This document shows positions 25,456 through 34,018 of a stretch of DNA of 63,043 nucleotides, piece after piece. The stretch is from assembly GCA_900769875.1 (NCBI GenBank), contig CAAGII010000211.1:1-63043 (forward strand). The letters are read 5' to 3'. Position numbers and translations under genes: made by a program. Position 1 is the first letter of the stretch, and each line of letters starts with the position of its first letter. Under the pieces are notes generated by a model that saw only the letters and a list, made by a program, of their open reading frames with translations, did no database searches and was not told the DNA's origin. This DNA is from Clostridia bacterium. GTDB lineage: Bacteria; Bacillota; Clostridia; Christensenellales; Aristaeellaceae.

Positions 25456-26946
25456 TTACTCATCCTTCTGGCTCAGGGGACGCTCAAACTTGTTCTTGGC
25501 TGGCTGGCGGGGCGGATCCACAGGATACTTGCCGGTGAAGCAGCCCACGCAGAAGCCGCATTTGCTGCCCGCAGCCAGCTTGCCGCAGTCCTCCACGCTG
25601 AGGAAGCCCACGCTGTCCGCGCCGATGATCCTTGCGATCTCCTCCACGGAGTGCTTCGCAGCGATCAGGTTATCCTCAGAATCCACGTCGGTGCCGAAGT
25701 AGCAGGGTTTGATGAAGGGCGGCGAGGAAAGGCGCACATGCACTTCCTTCGCGCCCGCGTCGCGCAGCAGCTTGACAATGCGCGCCGATGTCGTTCCGCG
25801 GACGATGGAGTCATCCACCATCACCACGCGCTTGCCCTCGACCGTGTTCTTCACCGCGTTGAGCTTGATGCGCACAAGACCCTCGCGATGCTTCTGCCCG
25901 GGCGCGATGAAGGTGCGCCCGATGTACTTGTTCTTGATAAAGCCGATCCCGTAGGGAATGCCGCTCTGCCTTGAGAAGCCGATGGCGGCGTCCAGTCCGG
26001 AATCGGGCACGCCGATGACCACGTCCGCCTGCACCGGATGATCCAGCGCAAGGAACGCGCCCGCGCGCAGACGCGCCTCATGCACGCTCGCTCCGTCAAT
26101 GACGGAGTCGGGACGCGCGAAGTAGATATACTCGAACACGCACAGACCGTCGTGGCAGGCCTTCTCGTTGCGGAAGCTGCGCACGCCGTCGCGCGTCACC
26201 ACCACCACCTCGCCCGCTTCAATATCGCGGTCGAAAGTCGCGCCAATGGCGTCCAGCGCGCAGCTCTCGGAGGCAAAGACGATGTCCGCGCCGATATGTC
26301 CCATGCACAGCGGACGGAAGCCGTGGGGATCGCGCGCCGCAATGAGCTTGGTGGGGCTCATGATAACCAGCGAGTATGCGCCCTTGATGACGTCCATGCT
26401 GTTGCGCACCGCTTCCTCGATGGAGGCAGCCTTCATCCGTTCCTGCGTGATGATATAGGCGATCACCTCGCTGTCGGAGGAGGTATGGAAGATCGCGCCG
26501 CCCAGCTCCAGCTGCTCGCGCAGCTCGGCGGCGTTGGTCAGGTTGCCGTTGTGGCACAGCGCCATGGTGCCCTTGCGGTGATTGACCAGCAGGGGTTGGG
26601 CATTGTTGGGATTCTGGTTGCCGGTGGTTCCGTAACGGCAGTGACCGATGGCCATGAGGCCCTGCGTATGCGCCGCGCGATCAGTTTCGGAAGCGGAGAG
26701 CTTCTCCAGCATATCACGGGTGAACACCTCGGTCACAAGCCCCATGCCTTTATGGCAGGACAGCACGCCGTCGTTGTTGATCGCGATACCGCAGCTCTCC
26801 TGACCGCGATGCTGCAGGGCATACAGCGCATGGTACGCTTCCGCGACCACGCCCTCGTCCCCCATGCGGAAAATACCGAATACGCCGCACTCCTCATGCA
26901 GCTTCATGGCGTCCCACTCGTTCATCTCCATAGACATAGCCATCAT
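25456..26946 (-). CDS. purF: Amidophosphoribosyltransferase
   Basis: Committed step: PRPP plus glutamine to phosphoribosylamine. The length is 496 residues from 26946; ATGs at 26943 and 26937 are also possible behind GAAGGAG. A short propeptide precedes the catalytic cysteine (EECGVFGIF, C20). The PRPP loop is VVMVDDSIVRGTTS. Cysteines in SKCGFCVGCF near the C-terminus fit the Fe-S-containing Bacillus type, which is feedback-inhibited by nucleotides. Confidence 0.97.
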   Translation of the reverse strand: MMAMSMEMNEWDAMKLHEECGVFGIFRMGDEGVVAEAYHALYALQHRGQESCGIAINNDGVLSCHKGMGLVTEVFTRDMLEKLSASETDRAAHTQGLMAIGHCRYGTTGNQNPNNAQPLLVNHRKGTMALCHNGNLTNAAELREQLELGGAIFHTSSDSEVIAYIITQERMKAASIEEAVRNSMDVIKGAYSLVIMSPTKLIAARDPHGFRPLCMGHIGADIVFASESCALDAIGATFDRDIEAGEVVVVTRDGVRSFRNEKACHDGLCVFEYIYFARPDSVIDGASVHEARLRAGAFLALDHPVQADVVIGVPDSGLDAAIGFSRQSGIPYGIGFIKNKYIGRTFIAPGQKHREGLVRIKLNAVKNTVEGKRVVMVDDSIVRGTTSARIVKLLRDAGAKEVHVRLSSPPFIKPCYFGTDVDSEDNLIAAKHSVEEIARIIGADSVGFLSVEDCGKLAAGSKCGFCVGCFTGKYPVDPPRQPAKNKFERPLSQKDE

Positions 26947-26992
26947 CGCTCCTTCGGTCTGCCGCCGTGGGCAGATATGTCGTTGCGTCTGC

Positions 26993-27703
26993 TTACTCGC
27001 CCTTCAGGCGGCGGATAATCTCATGATAGGCTTCCTCGACTCCGCCCATATCGCGGCGGAAACGATCCTTGTCCAGCTTTTCGTGTGTCTGAGAATCCCA
27101 GAAGCGGCAGGTATCGGGGCTGATTTCGTCCGCCAGCACCAGCTCGCCGTCCGCGGTCAGACCGTACTCCAGCTTGAAATCGACCAGCTCGATGCCCAGC
27201 GCCTTGAAATAACGCTCCAACAGCTCGTTAATCCGCAGGGAGTACGCCGCCATCCTGTCCAGGTTTTCACGGCTGACCCAGTTCATGGCGGCAATATGGT
27301 ACTCGTTCACCATCGGATCGCCCAGCTCGTCGCTCTTGTAGCAGTATTCCAGCACCGTTTTGCTCAGGCGAACGCCCTCGGCAAGCCCCAGCCGCTGGCT
27401 GAGCGAGCCTGCCGCGATGTTGCGGACAATGACCTCCAGCGGGATCACATCCACCTTTTTCACCAGCGTTTCGCGCTCATTGATTTCCTCGATCAGGTGG
27501 GTCGGGATGCCGATGCCCTCGATCAAACGCATCAGGATGTTCGTGACACGGTTGTTGATGCTGCCCTTGCCAAGGATGCAACCGCGCTTGAGCCCGTTAT
27601 AGGCGGTCGCGTCATCCTTGTACTGGACAATCAGCGCCTGAGGATCGTCCGTCGCATAGACCTTTTTGGCCTTTCCCTCATAAAGCTGCTCCAGCTTCTT
27701 CAC
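26993..27703 (-). CDS. purC: SAICAR synthetase (GTG start)
   Basis: Ligates aspartate to CAIR to give SAICAR. The 236-residue length is typical, with KKLEQLYEGKAKKVYATDD at the N-terminus and ADEISPDTCRFWD. Two GTG codons are close together; 27703 is preferred because AGGAGG lies seven bases upstream, while 27709 is almost on top of it. Confidence 0.96.
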   Translation of the reverse strand: MKKLEQLYEGKAKKVYATDDPQALIVQYKDDATAYNGLKRGCILGKGSINNRVTNILMRLIEGIGIPTHLIEEINERETLVKKVDVIPLEVIVRNIAAGSLSQRLGLAEGVRLSKTVLEYCYKSDELGDPMVNEYHIAAMNWVSRENLDRMAAYSLRINELLERYFKALGIELVDFKLEYGLTADGELVLADEISPDTCRFWDSQTHEKLDKDRFRRDMGGVEEAYHEIIRRLKGE

Positions 27704-27729
27704 AGCCACTCCTCCTCAGTATGCGGCGA

Positions 27730-28215
27730 TCAGTCCACCGCGAGCGCGGCGTCCTTGGCGATCACCGCGTCATGCTGCGCCCTGCGCATCTCCGTCAGCC
27801 TTTCGTTCAGCGCCTCGTCCTCAATGGCCAGCATCTGGGCGGCAAGGAGTGCCGCGTTGGCGCTGCCGTCAATCGCCACTGTCGCCACCGGCATGCCGCT
27901 GGGCATCTGCACCGTGGAAAGCAGCGCGTCCAGCCCGTCCAGCGTGGAGGACTTGACCGGAATGCCGATCACCGGCAGGGTGGTCTGCGCGGCCAGCGCG
28001 CCGGCAAGATGCGCGGCCTTGCCCGCGGCGGCAATCAGCACGCCAAAGCCCTGCTCGCGCGCGCCGCGCGCAAACGCAGCCGCCTCCACAGGCGTGCGGT
28101 GCGCGGAATACACATGCGCCTCGTAGGGAATGCCCAGCTTCTTGAGCTGCTCAAACGCTCCCTTGAGCACGGGCAGATCGCTGTCGGAGCCCATGATGAC
28201 TGCAACCTTCTTCAT
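27730..28215 (-). CDS. purE: N5-CAIR mutase (PurE)
   Basis: Forms CAIR in step six of the pathway. The 161 residues include VAVIMGSDSDLPVLKGAFEQ, YSAHRTP and VQMPSGMPVATVAI. ATG 28215 overlaps the stop of a short upstream frame as ATGA and has AAAGG nine bases upstream. No purK lies in this operon. It must be elsewhere, or the enzyme works with AIR and CO2 directly as class II PurE does; the sequence alone does not decide. Confidence 0.95.
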   Translation of the reverse strand: MKKVAVIMGSDSDLPVLKGAFEQLKKLGIPYEAHVYSAHRTPVEAAAFARGAREQGFGVLIAAAGKAAHLAGALAAQTTLPVIGIPVKSSTLDGLDALLSTVQMPSGMPVATVAIDGSANAALLAAQMLAIEDEALNERLTEMRRAQHDAVIAKDAALAVD

Positions 28216-28400
28216 ACTGACCATCCTTTCATGCTGCGCCCTTGATAGCGCACTGAAAAGAGCATGGCATGAAAAGATGCCACGCTCATGATCCTGTGAT
28301 CTACCTGTTCCGCACGAAGGATATGACTGTGCCTGACCATCGGGCAGGCGGAAGCGGAGAAACAAGCCATCGCAAGCTCACTCGGCCTGGAACGCATCAT
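28212..28400 (-). CDS. Short leader protein heading the purine operon, function unknown
   Basis: A 62-residue frame starts at ATG 28400 (or 28397), with GGGGGTGG upstream, about 30 bases after the predicted transcription start. It ends in TGA overlapping the purE ATG, so it would be the first cistron and coupled to purE. The peptide begins MMRSRPSELAMACFSASACP and includes HILRAEQVDHRIMSV. The middle is faintly reminiscent of DUF3343 proteins but lacks their second half. It may be a regulatory leader or a shrunken gene. Its placement is better evidence than its sequence. Confidence 0.5.
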   Translation of the reverse strand: MMRSRPSELAMACFSASACPMVRHSHILRAEQVDHRIMSVASFHAMLFSVRYQGRSMKGWSV

Positions 28401-28435
28401 CGCCACCCCCTGTGCGAAATTGAACAATACGCCTC

Positions 28436-28464
28436 ATTTTACCGTACTTTTCCCCTCCTGTCAA
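28436..28464 (-). promoter_or_regulatory. Promoter of the purine operon
   Basis: Minus strand TTGACA (28464-28459), exactly 17 bases, TAAAAT (28441-28436). The leader to purE is about 215 nt. I looked for purine and ZTP riboswitch cores there and found none convincing. Confidence 0.8.
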
Positions 28465-28698
28465 GCGATTTTACGAACATTCAGGATTGTATACACAAGT
28501 CTTCTCTGCATCTGTCGGATACTTCCAAACAACGACCAGAATGCACAGGAGCCGTCATCGTGTGCAGCCCGGTCACGCGTACCTGCATCATGGCATCGGA
28601 TCGAAGCGTGTCGAATGACGGCACTTTGCGAATGATTTCATGCATTTCTGTGCGCCACATCCATATATCGGTATCATTATGCAGGATTGCCTTCATAT

Positions 28699-28741
28699 CA
28701 AAAAATCGCACGAGCCTGCGCGGAAAGGCCCGCACAGGCTC
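28699..28741 (-). terminator. Terminator after the polytopic membrane gene
   Basis: Minus strand GAGCCTGTGCGG/CCGCGCAGGCTC followed by GTGCGATTTTTT. The gap 28401-28811 also holds the pur promoter and an ACACGAAC/GTTCGTGT inverted repeat (28769-28808) with a T-run on the plus strand. I see no credible gene in it. Confidence 0.85.
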
Positions 28742-28811
28742 GGGATGCATGGTTTGATGTCGTCGTATACACGAACATTCTGCTCGAGTGTATCATATAC
28801 GTTCGTGTTTT

Positions 28812-30059
28812 TCAAATCCAGAAGTTGTAGCTCATGACTGTGCCCATCAGATTCAGCGCCGCGCCGAAGCACAGCAGCGGCAGCGTCCAGCGCGCGAAGC
28901 GCTCACCGCGCGGCATCCACACAAGAAGCCCCAGAAAAACATACGGAAGCATATCCACAAGATACCGGTTGCCGAACTGCTGCCCGCCCATGGTATGATG
29001 GCAGCACAGGAAAACCAGATGCGCCGCCACCATCAGCGGAAGCATCACAAGCGTCGCGCCGTATCCGCGGCGGCGGCGCAGGAGCGCATGCATCCAAGCC
29101 GCGCCCGCGGTCACAAAGATGGGGTTGACTATCCAAAACGCCATGCACTCGACCCCGTACAGCCCGACAGGCGCCTGGTTTCCGTTCCATATTGGCAGGC
29201 GGAGGATGGATGCGAAATTCTGTGCGAAGTAGGTCAGGCTGAACTGCCCCGTCTCAAGGCGCGTAAACTCGGGCAGATAGTTGTGCCCAAACTCCAGCAC
29301 ATCGCCGAAGCGCATGTAGTTGAGCGCCATGTAGCTGCCGCCGATCACAAGCGGCGGAATGCCCCAGTACAGGCGCGACAGCACCATGCGCAGAACCGAT
29401 ATCGCCGGGTCGCGGCGCCGCAGCGCTTTGATCAGCAGCCACAGGAGCAGCGGCAGGTACAGCACCACCATCGGCCTGCAGCCAACCGCGCACGCCCACA
29501 GCGCCATCGACCAGCCTCCCCTGCCCTGCCACGCGTAATAGAGCGCCATGAGCGACAGGGTGAAGCACATGTTCTGTGCAAAAAACCACACCCAGCCGTT
29601 CACCGCCAGAAACAGCCAGCCGTTGCTCAGCATCAGGTAAAGCACAAAGAGCAGCATGTGCCGCTCGTCGCCGCAGACGGCGCGATAAAGCCTACACGCG
29701 TACACCACCCCCGCAAGCGCAAAGGCCAGCGCAATCCATCCCTCTGCAAAGCCGCCGCGTCCGAAGACTGCCACGAACGGCAGCAGCACATAGCTCGGAA
29801 AGGGCGGGAAGCTGACGTAGTACCGATCCTGATAGATCGCCAGCTCAAGCCACTCAAGCCACTCCCCGTCCGGCAGGTACAGCGTGCCGTTCAGCCATGC
29901 CTCCGCCTGTCTTGTATAGCTGTCATAAACGTTGTAGCGGGTCGGCCAATAGCCCGTACACATGCTGACCACAAGCATCGCCGCCAGCACGCAGCCAAGG
30001 GTGATCAGCACCCCTTCGCTGCGCCGCAGCCGTTCCCAAAGCCGATGGATAAGTGTCAT
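28812..30059 (-). CDS. Polytopic membrane protein, possibly GT-C-like
   Basis: A 415-residue protein with about ten hydrophobic spans, starting near VLITLGCVLAAMLVVSMCTG. Early extracytoplasmic loops contain NVYDSYTRQAEAW and the text SFPPFPSYVLLPF. A late segment is CHHTMGGQQFGNRYLVDMLP. The pattern of acidic and aromatic residues in loops between spans recalls GT-C glycosyltransferases and related lipid-linked sugar enzymes, but no decisive motif is seen. GGAGGTGA precedes the ATG. It has its own promoter and terminator, so it is a single-gene unit. Confidence 0.7.
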   Translation of the reverse strand: MTLIHRLWERLRRSEGVLITLGCVLAAMLVVSMCTGYWPTRYNVYDSYTRQAEAWLNGTLYLPDGEWLEWLELAIYQDRYYVSFPPFPSYVLLPFVAVFGRGGFAEGWIALAFALAGVVYACRLYRAVCGDERHMLLFVLYLMLSNGWLFLAVNGWVWFFAQNMCFTLSLMALYYAWQGRGGWSMALWACAVGCRPMVVLYLPLLLWLLIKALRRRDPAISVLRMVLSRLYWGIPPLVIGGSYMALNYMRFGDVLEFGHNYLPEFTRLETGQFSLTYFAQNFASILRLPIWNGNQAPVGLYGVECMAFWIVNPIFVTAGAAWMHALLRRRRGYGATLVMLPLMVAAHLVFLCCHHTMGGQQFGNRYLVDMLPYVFLGLLVWMPRGERFARWTLPLLCFGAALNLMGTVMSYNFWI

Positions 30060-30107
30060 CCGTCACCTCCGCGCCGCACGGGTGCGTTGCCCGTGCCTGA
30101 TGCTTTC

Positions 30108-30136
30108 ATTGTAGCAAAACAAGCGCGAGAAGTAAA
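30108..30136 (-). promoter_or_regulatory. Promoter of the membrane protein gene
   Basis: Minus strand TTTACT (30136-30131), 17 bases, TGC-TACAAT with the -10 at 30113-30108, an extended -10 type. Confidence 0.5.
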
Positions 30137-30161
30137 GCCGCTCTGGCTGCACGGAAGAAAT

Positions 30162-30187
30162 TGAAAAACCGGCGAGCATGTCGCCGG
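30162..30187 (-). terminator. Terminator of the BMP/ABC operon
   Basis: Minus strand CCGGCGA/TCGCCGG with a six-base loop (30187-30169) followed by TTTTTC, 18 bases beyond the last permease stop. Confidence 0.85.
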
Positions 30188-30204
30188 CATGATGGAATCG
30201 ACCG

Positions 30205-31149
30205 TCATCTTGATCCCTTGTCGTAGGGAATGCCCTCGGCCTTGGGGGCGCGGGACTTCTTGCTGGTCAGGGCCAGCACGATCAGGGAGATGATATAGGG
30301 CAGCATAATGTAGACATTGCTGGGGATATTGAGATTGGCGAGGAAATCGAAGCCAGTGTACACCTTGCTCAGGCTGCGGAAGAGGCCGAAGAGCAGCGCC
30401 GCCAGCGCGATGCGCAGGGGCTTCCACTGGCCAAAGATCATCACAGCCAGCGCGAGGAAGCCGAAGCCGGCCACGCCGTACTCAAACTTCCATTCGGAAA
30501 CACCGGCGGTGATGTACACCAATCCGCCGATGCCGCCCAGGAAGCCGGAGATCAGCACGCCCGCGTAGCGCATCTTCGTGACGCTGATGCCCACGCTGTC
30601 CGCCGCCTGCGGATGCTCACCGCAGGCCTGCAGGCGCAGGCCGAACTTGGTCTTGTTCAGCAACACATAGCTCACCGCCAGCAGGATGACAGCAATGAGC
30701 ATAAACCAGCTGAACTCAAATCCGCCGATATTATACAGGAAGGCCTTCTTCTGCTCAATGTACTGGATGGTCGCGGACACGTCCGCGCCGCCGCTGGCAC
30801 GGGTATTGATGGCCTTGACCACCACGGTCGCCACCGAAGTGCCCAGCAGGTTCATGGCTGTGCCGACCAGCGTCTGATCCGCCTTGAAATTGATGGCAGC
30901 CACCGCGAGCAGGAGCGAGAACAGCATACCGAAGAGCACAGACGCAAGGATACTGACCAGCACAATCATGAACGGTCCGCACGCCGCGGGCAGAAATTTC
31001 ATCGCCAGCGCGCCGCCGAGTGCGCCAATGACCATGATGCCTTCAAGACCGATGTTGATAACGCCCGAATGCTCGGAGAAGCAGCCGCCCAGGGCGACCA
31101 TCATCAGCACGCAGGCAAAGATCAGCGTGTATTGAATCAGTAGCAGCAT
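30205..31149 (-). CDS. ABC transporter permease, nucleoside (NupQ-like)
   Basis: Second membrane subunit of a BMP-dependent ABC importer, 314 residues with eight to ten hydrophobic spans. Characteristic text is SGVINIGLEGIMVIGALGG and YAGVLISGFLGGIGGLVYIT. In Bacillus the equivalent set NupNOPQ imports nucleosides; the substrate here is inferred from the family. It starts three bases beyond the other permease's stop. Confidence 0.9.
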   Translation of the reverse strand: MLLLIQYTLIFACVLMMVALGGCFSEHSGVINIGLEGIMVIGALGGALAMKFLPAACGPFMIVLVSILASVLFGMLFSLLLAVAAINFKADQTLVGTAMNLLGTSVATVVVKAINTRASGGADVSATIQYIEQKKAFLYNIGGFEFSWFMLIAVILLAVSYVLLNKTKFGLRLQACGEHPQAADSVGISVTKMRYAGVLISGFLGGIGGLVYITAGVSEWKFEYGVAGFGFLALAVMIFGQWKPLRIALAALLFGLFRSLSKVYTGFDFLANLNIPSNVYIMLPYIISLIVLALTSKKSRAPKAEGIPYDKGSR

Positions 31150-31152
31150 AGC

Positions 31153-32322
31153 TTACTTGACCTCCTTCGCGTGGGCGTTGCGGCGCTCGTCGCGCTCGTC
31201 CAGCAGGCCGTTCATCTTCAGGCGGATAAACAGCACGAAGCCGCACAGGTAGATGATGATGGACGAGATGAAATCGGAGGTCTGGGAGCAGTAGACATTG
31301 CGGGTCACCTGCACGCCGTTTTCCATCACCGGCACCTTCAGCGAGGTCAGGAACGAGCCGCCGTCGGTGATGTGCTGGATGAAGAACGAGGACAGCACCG
31401 TGCCCAGCGGATTGAGTCCGCCAAGGAAGGCCGCGGCAATGCCGTTGAAGCCCATGCCCGGCACGGAGGACTGCGTGACCGCCCACTGCTCATAATCGGT
31501 CAGGTACAGCATGGATGCGCCAAGACCCGCCAGACCACCGGCGATGGCCATGGTCAGGATGATGTTGAACTGCTCGCGCATGCCGCAGTACTTGGCCGCC
31601 TGCTTGTTCAAACCCGTGGCCTTCAGCTCGTAGCCGAGCTTGGTTTTGTTCAGCACCACCCACACCAGCACGGCGAATATAAGCGCCATGGGGATGGCGA
31701 TGGTCACGTATTTGTTGTTGCCAAACACCTGATCCAACCCAAGGCTTGGGAGGATGGCCGCCGCGTTTGCCTTGGCAAGGGTGACGGTATCCTTGCCCGT
31801 CGGCTCTTTGACCTGCATCAGCAGCATATTGACAAGGTACAGGCTGATCCAGTTGAGCATGATGCAGGAGATGACCTCATTCACATTGCGGTAGGCCTTG
31901 AGCATACCGCTGACCGAGCCCAGCAGCGCGCCCGCGATCACCGACGCAAGCATACACACCGGCCACGGCGCCTTGAGCACCAGCGCGAAGTACAGCGCCG
32001 CGCCCGCGCCCGCCACATACTGACCCGCCGCGCCAATGTTGAACAGACCCACCTTGTAGGCAAAGAGCACCGACAGCGAGCACATCACCAGAGGCGCGGT
32101 GCGCACAAGCGTCATGCCCGCGTATTTCAGCTGCTGATTGGTACGGGTATACTTCATGAAGTTCTTGAGCACCAGCATCATGGCTTCACCGGCGCCCGCC
32201 GCGTTGACCATGCACAGCGCGACAAAGCCGACGGCAAGGCCCAGCAGGATACAGAGCAGGGACGCAATCAGCGTCTGAACGCCTGTCCTGCGAAGCAACG
32301 GAGTTCTCTTTCCAGCGCTCAT
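31153..32322 (-). CDS. ABC transporter permease, nucleoside (NupP-like)
   Basis: First permease of the importer, 389 residues. The conserved central segment reads ATGLNKQAAKYCGM and GGLAGLGASMLYL, and KVGLFNIGAAGQYVAGAGAA precedes it. Its ATG overlaps the ATPase stop by four bases, so the genes are coupled. Confidence 0.9.
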   Translation of the reverse strand: MSAGKRTPLLRRTGVQTLIASLLCILLGLAVGFVALCMVNAAGAGEAMMLVLKNFMKYTRTNQQLKYAGMTLVRTAPLVMCSLSVLFAYKVGLFNIGAAGQYVAGAGAALYFALVLKAPWPVCMLASVIAGALLGSVSGMLKAYRNVNEVISCIMLNWISLYLVNMLLMQVKEPTGKDTVTLAKANAAAILPSLGLDQVFGNNKYVTIAIPMALIFAVLVWVVLNKTKLGYELKATGLNKQAAKYCGMREQFNIILTMAIAGGLAGLGASMLYLTDYEQWAVTQSSVPGMGFNGIAAAFLGGLNPLGTVLSSFFIQHITDGGSFLTSLKVPVMENGVQVTRNVYCSQTSDFISSIIIYLCGFVLFIRLKMNGLLDERDERRNAHAKEVK

Positions 32323-33854
32323 GCCTGCTTCTCCTCCCTCTTTGCGCCTGCCATGTACAGACCCATTTCCTCGACAGTGGTCTCCTTGGGATCAAGCTCG
32401 CCCACGATCTCGCCCTCGTACATCACAAGGATGCGGTCGGATACATCCATCACCTCATCCAGCTCAAGGCTCACCAGCAGCACGGCCTTTCCGGCGTCGC
32501 GCTCCTCGACGATCTTTTTATGGATGTATTCGATTGCGCCCACGTCCAGACCGCGTGTCGGCTGCACGGCGATGAGCAGCTTGGGATCGCGGTCGATCTC
32601 ACGGGCGACGATCGCCTTCTGCTGGTTACCGCCGGACATGGAGCGCGCCACCGTGACCGGACCCTGACCGGAGCGCACGTCGTACTGCTCGATCAGGCGC
32701 TCGGCATACTCGCGGATGTTCCTGCGGCGGATGAAGCCCGCCCTGGTGAAGCTTGGCTCGAAGTAGCGCTGAAGCACCATGTTGTCCTCCAGCGTATAAT
32801 CCAGCACAAGGCCGTGTTTGTGACGATCCTCGGGTATATGGCTGGTGCCCAGCACGCTGCGGCGGCGGATGGATTCCTTCGTCACGTTCTCGCCGCCCAA
32901 GATGATTTCGCCGCTCACCAGCGGTTCCAGACCGCTCAGGCCATAGACCAGCTCCGTCTGCCCGTTGCCGTCGATACCGGCGATGCAGACGATCTCGCCC
33001 CCGCGCACCTGGAAGGACACATCCTTCACGGCATTGTTCTTATGCACCTTGCTCGCCACGGTCATGTGCTTCACTTCCAGCACGACCTCGCCGGGCGTGG
33101 CGGGCTTCTTTTCCACATGGAAGCTGACGTCGCGTCCCACCATCATGGCGGAGAGCTTCTCGGGCGTGGTTTCCCTCGTCTCCACGGTGCCGATGTACTT
33201 GCCCTTGCGCAGTACGGTGCAGCGGTCGGCAACGGCCATGATCTCGTTGAGCTTGTGGCTGATGAACAGAATGCTCTTGCCCTCGGCGCGGAGATTGCGC
33301 ATGATTTCCATCAGTTCGTCAATCTCCTGCGGCGTCAGCACGGCGGTCGGCTCGTCGAAAATGAGAATCTCGTTGTCGCGGTAGAGCATTTTGAGAATCT
33401 CGGTACGCTGCTGCATACCGACGGTGATGTCCTCAATGCGCGCGTCGGGATCCACATGCAGGCCGTATTTTTCGCTCAGCGCGACAACCTTCTTGCGCGC
33501 CTCCGCCTTCTGCAGGAAGCCTGCGCGGTTCGGCTCCACACCCAGAATGATGTTGTCCAGCACCGTGAAGCACTCCACCAGCTTGAAGTGCTGGTGAACC
33601 ATGCCGATGCCCAGATCATTGGCGTCGTTGGGGTCGTTGATCTTCACCACCCGGCCGTCCTTCCTGATGGTGCCCTCCTCAGGCTGGTACAGGCCGAAGA
33701 GCACGCTCATCAGTGTGGACTTGCCCGCGCCGTTTTCGCCCAGCAGCGCGTGGATTTCGCCCTTTTTCAGCTGAAGGGTGATGTTGTCGTTGGCAATAAT
33801 GCCAGGAAACCGTTTGGTGATGCCGAGCATTTCAATAGCATACTGGTTTTCCAA
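32319..33854 (-). CDS. ABC transporter ATP-binding protein, two nucleotide domains (NupO-like, TTG start)
   Basis: Energises the nucleoside-type importer. The 511 residues carry two ABC cassettes in tandem. The first has Walker A GENGAGKST and FDEPTAVLTPQE, with a degenerate signature TVGMQQR. The second has MSGGNQQKAIVAREI and the degenerate Walker B IAVQPTRGLD, as is normal for this family. Translation begins at TTG 33854, with GGGGAGG eight bases upstream; the open frame to 33977 has no ribosome site. Confidence 0.93.
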   Translation of the reverse strand: MENQYAIEMLGITKRFPGIIANDNITLQLKKGEIHALLGENGAGKSTLMSVLFGLYQPEEGTIRKDGRVVKINDPNDANDLGIGMVHQHFKLVECFTVLDNIILGVEPNRAGFLQKAEARKKVVALSEKYGLHVDPDARIEDITVGMQQRTEILKMLYRDNEILIFDEPTAVLTPQEIDELMEIMRNLRAEGKSILFISHKLNEIMAVADRCTVLRKGKYIGTVETRETTPEKLSAMMVGRDVSFHVEKKPATPGEVVLEVKHMTVASKVHKNNAVKDVSFQVRGGEIVCIAGIDGNGQTELVYGLSGLEPLVSGEIILGGENVTKESIRRRSVLGTSHIPEDRHKHGLVLDYTLEDNMVLQRYFEPSFTRAGFIRRRNIREYAERLIEQYDVRSGQGPVTVARSMSGGNQQKAIVAREIDRDPKLLIAVQPTRGLDVGAIEYIHKKIVEERDAGKAVLLVSLELDEVMDVSDRILVMYEGEIVGELDPKETTVEEMGLYMAGAKREEKQA

Positions 33855-33935
33855 GGTACATTCCTCCCCTTGACCGGTTTGTGGAATGAAATTGACGGAA
33901 GGAGCTCGCCCATCCAGGCTTCGCTCTTGCGAAAA

Positions 33936-34003
33936 GTCCCCGTTTCGGCACACGGCCGGAATGGGGACCTTTTGCAAAAGTCCGGGGATGTCGCCATCCC
34001 CGG
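33936..34003 (-). terminator. Two tandem terminator-like hairpins between the BMP gene and its ABC genes
   Basis: Minus strand: CCGGGGATG/CATCCCCGG (34003-33982) followed by ACTTTTG, then GTCCCC/GGGGAC (33968-33936) followed by CTTTTC. They would let most transcripts stop after the binding-protein gene, a usual way to make more binding protein than membrane complex. Confidence 0.6.
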
Positions 34004-34018
34004 AGGTGGATGAAGTGC

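Noticed and set aside
28216..28435. ZTP or purine riboswitch in the purine operon leader
   Set aside because: A CCGCCTGCCCG stretch looks superficially like the ZTP core, but the conserved GGGC and the 5' domain are missing; the region instead reads as a coupled ORF.
28481..28750. 89-codon minus-strand frame between the pur promoter and the membrane gene
   Set aside because: It runs through a terminator hairpin, has no good ribosome site and matches no family.
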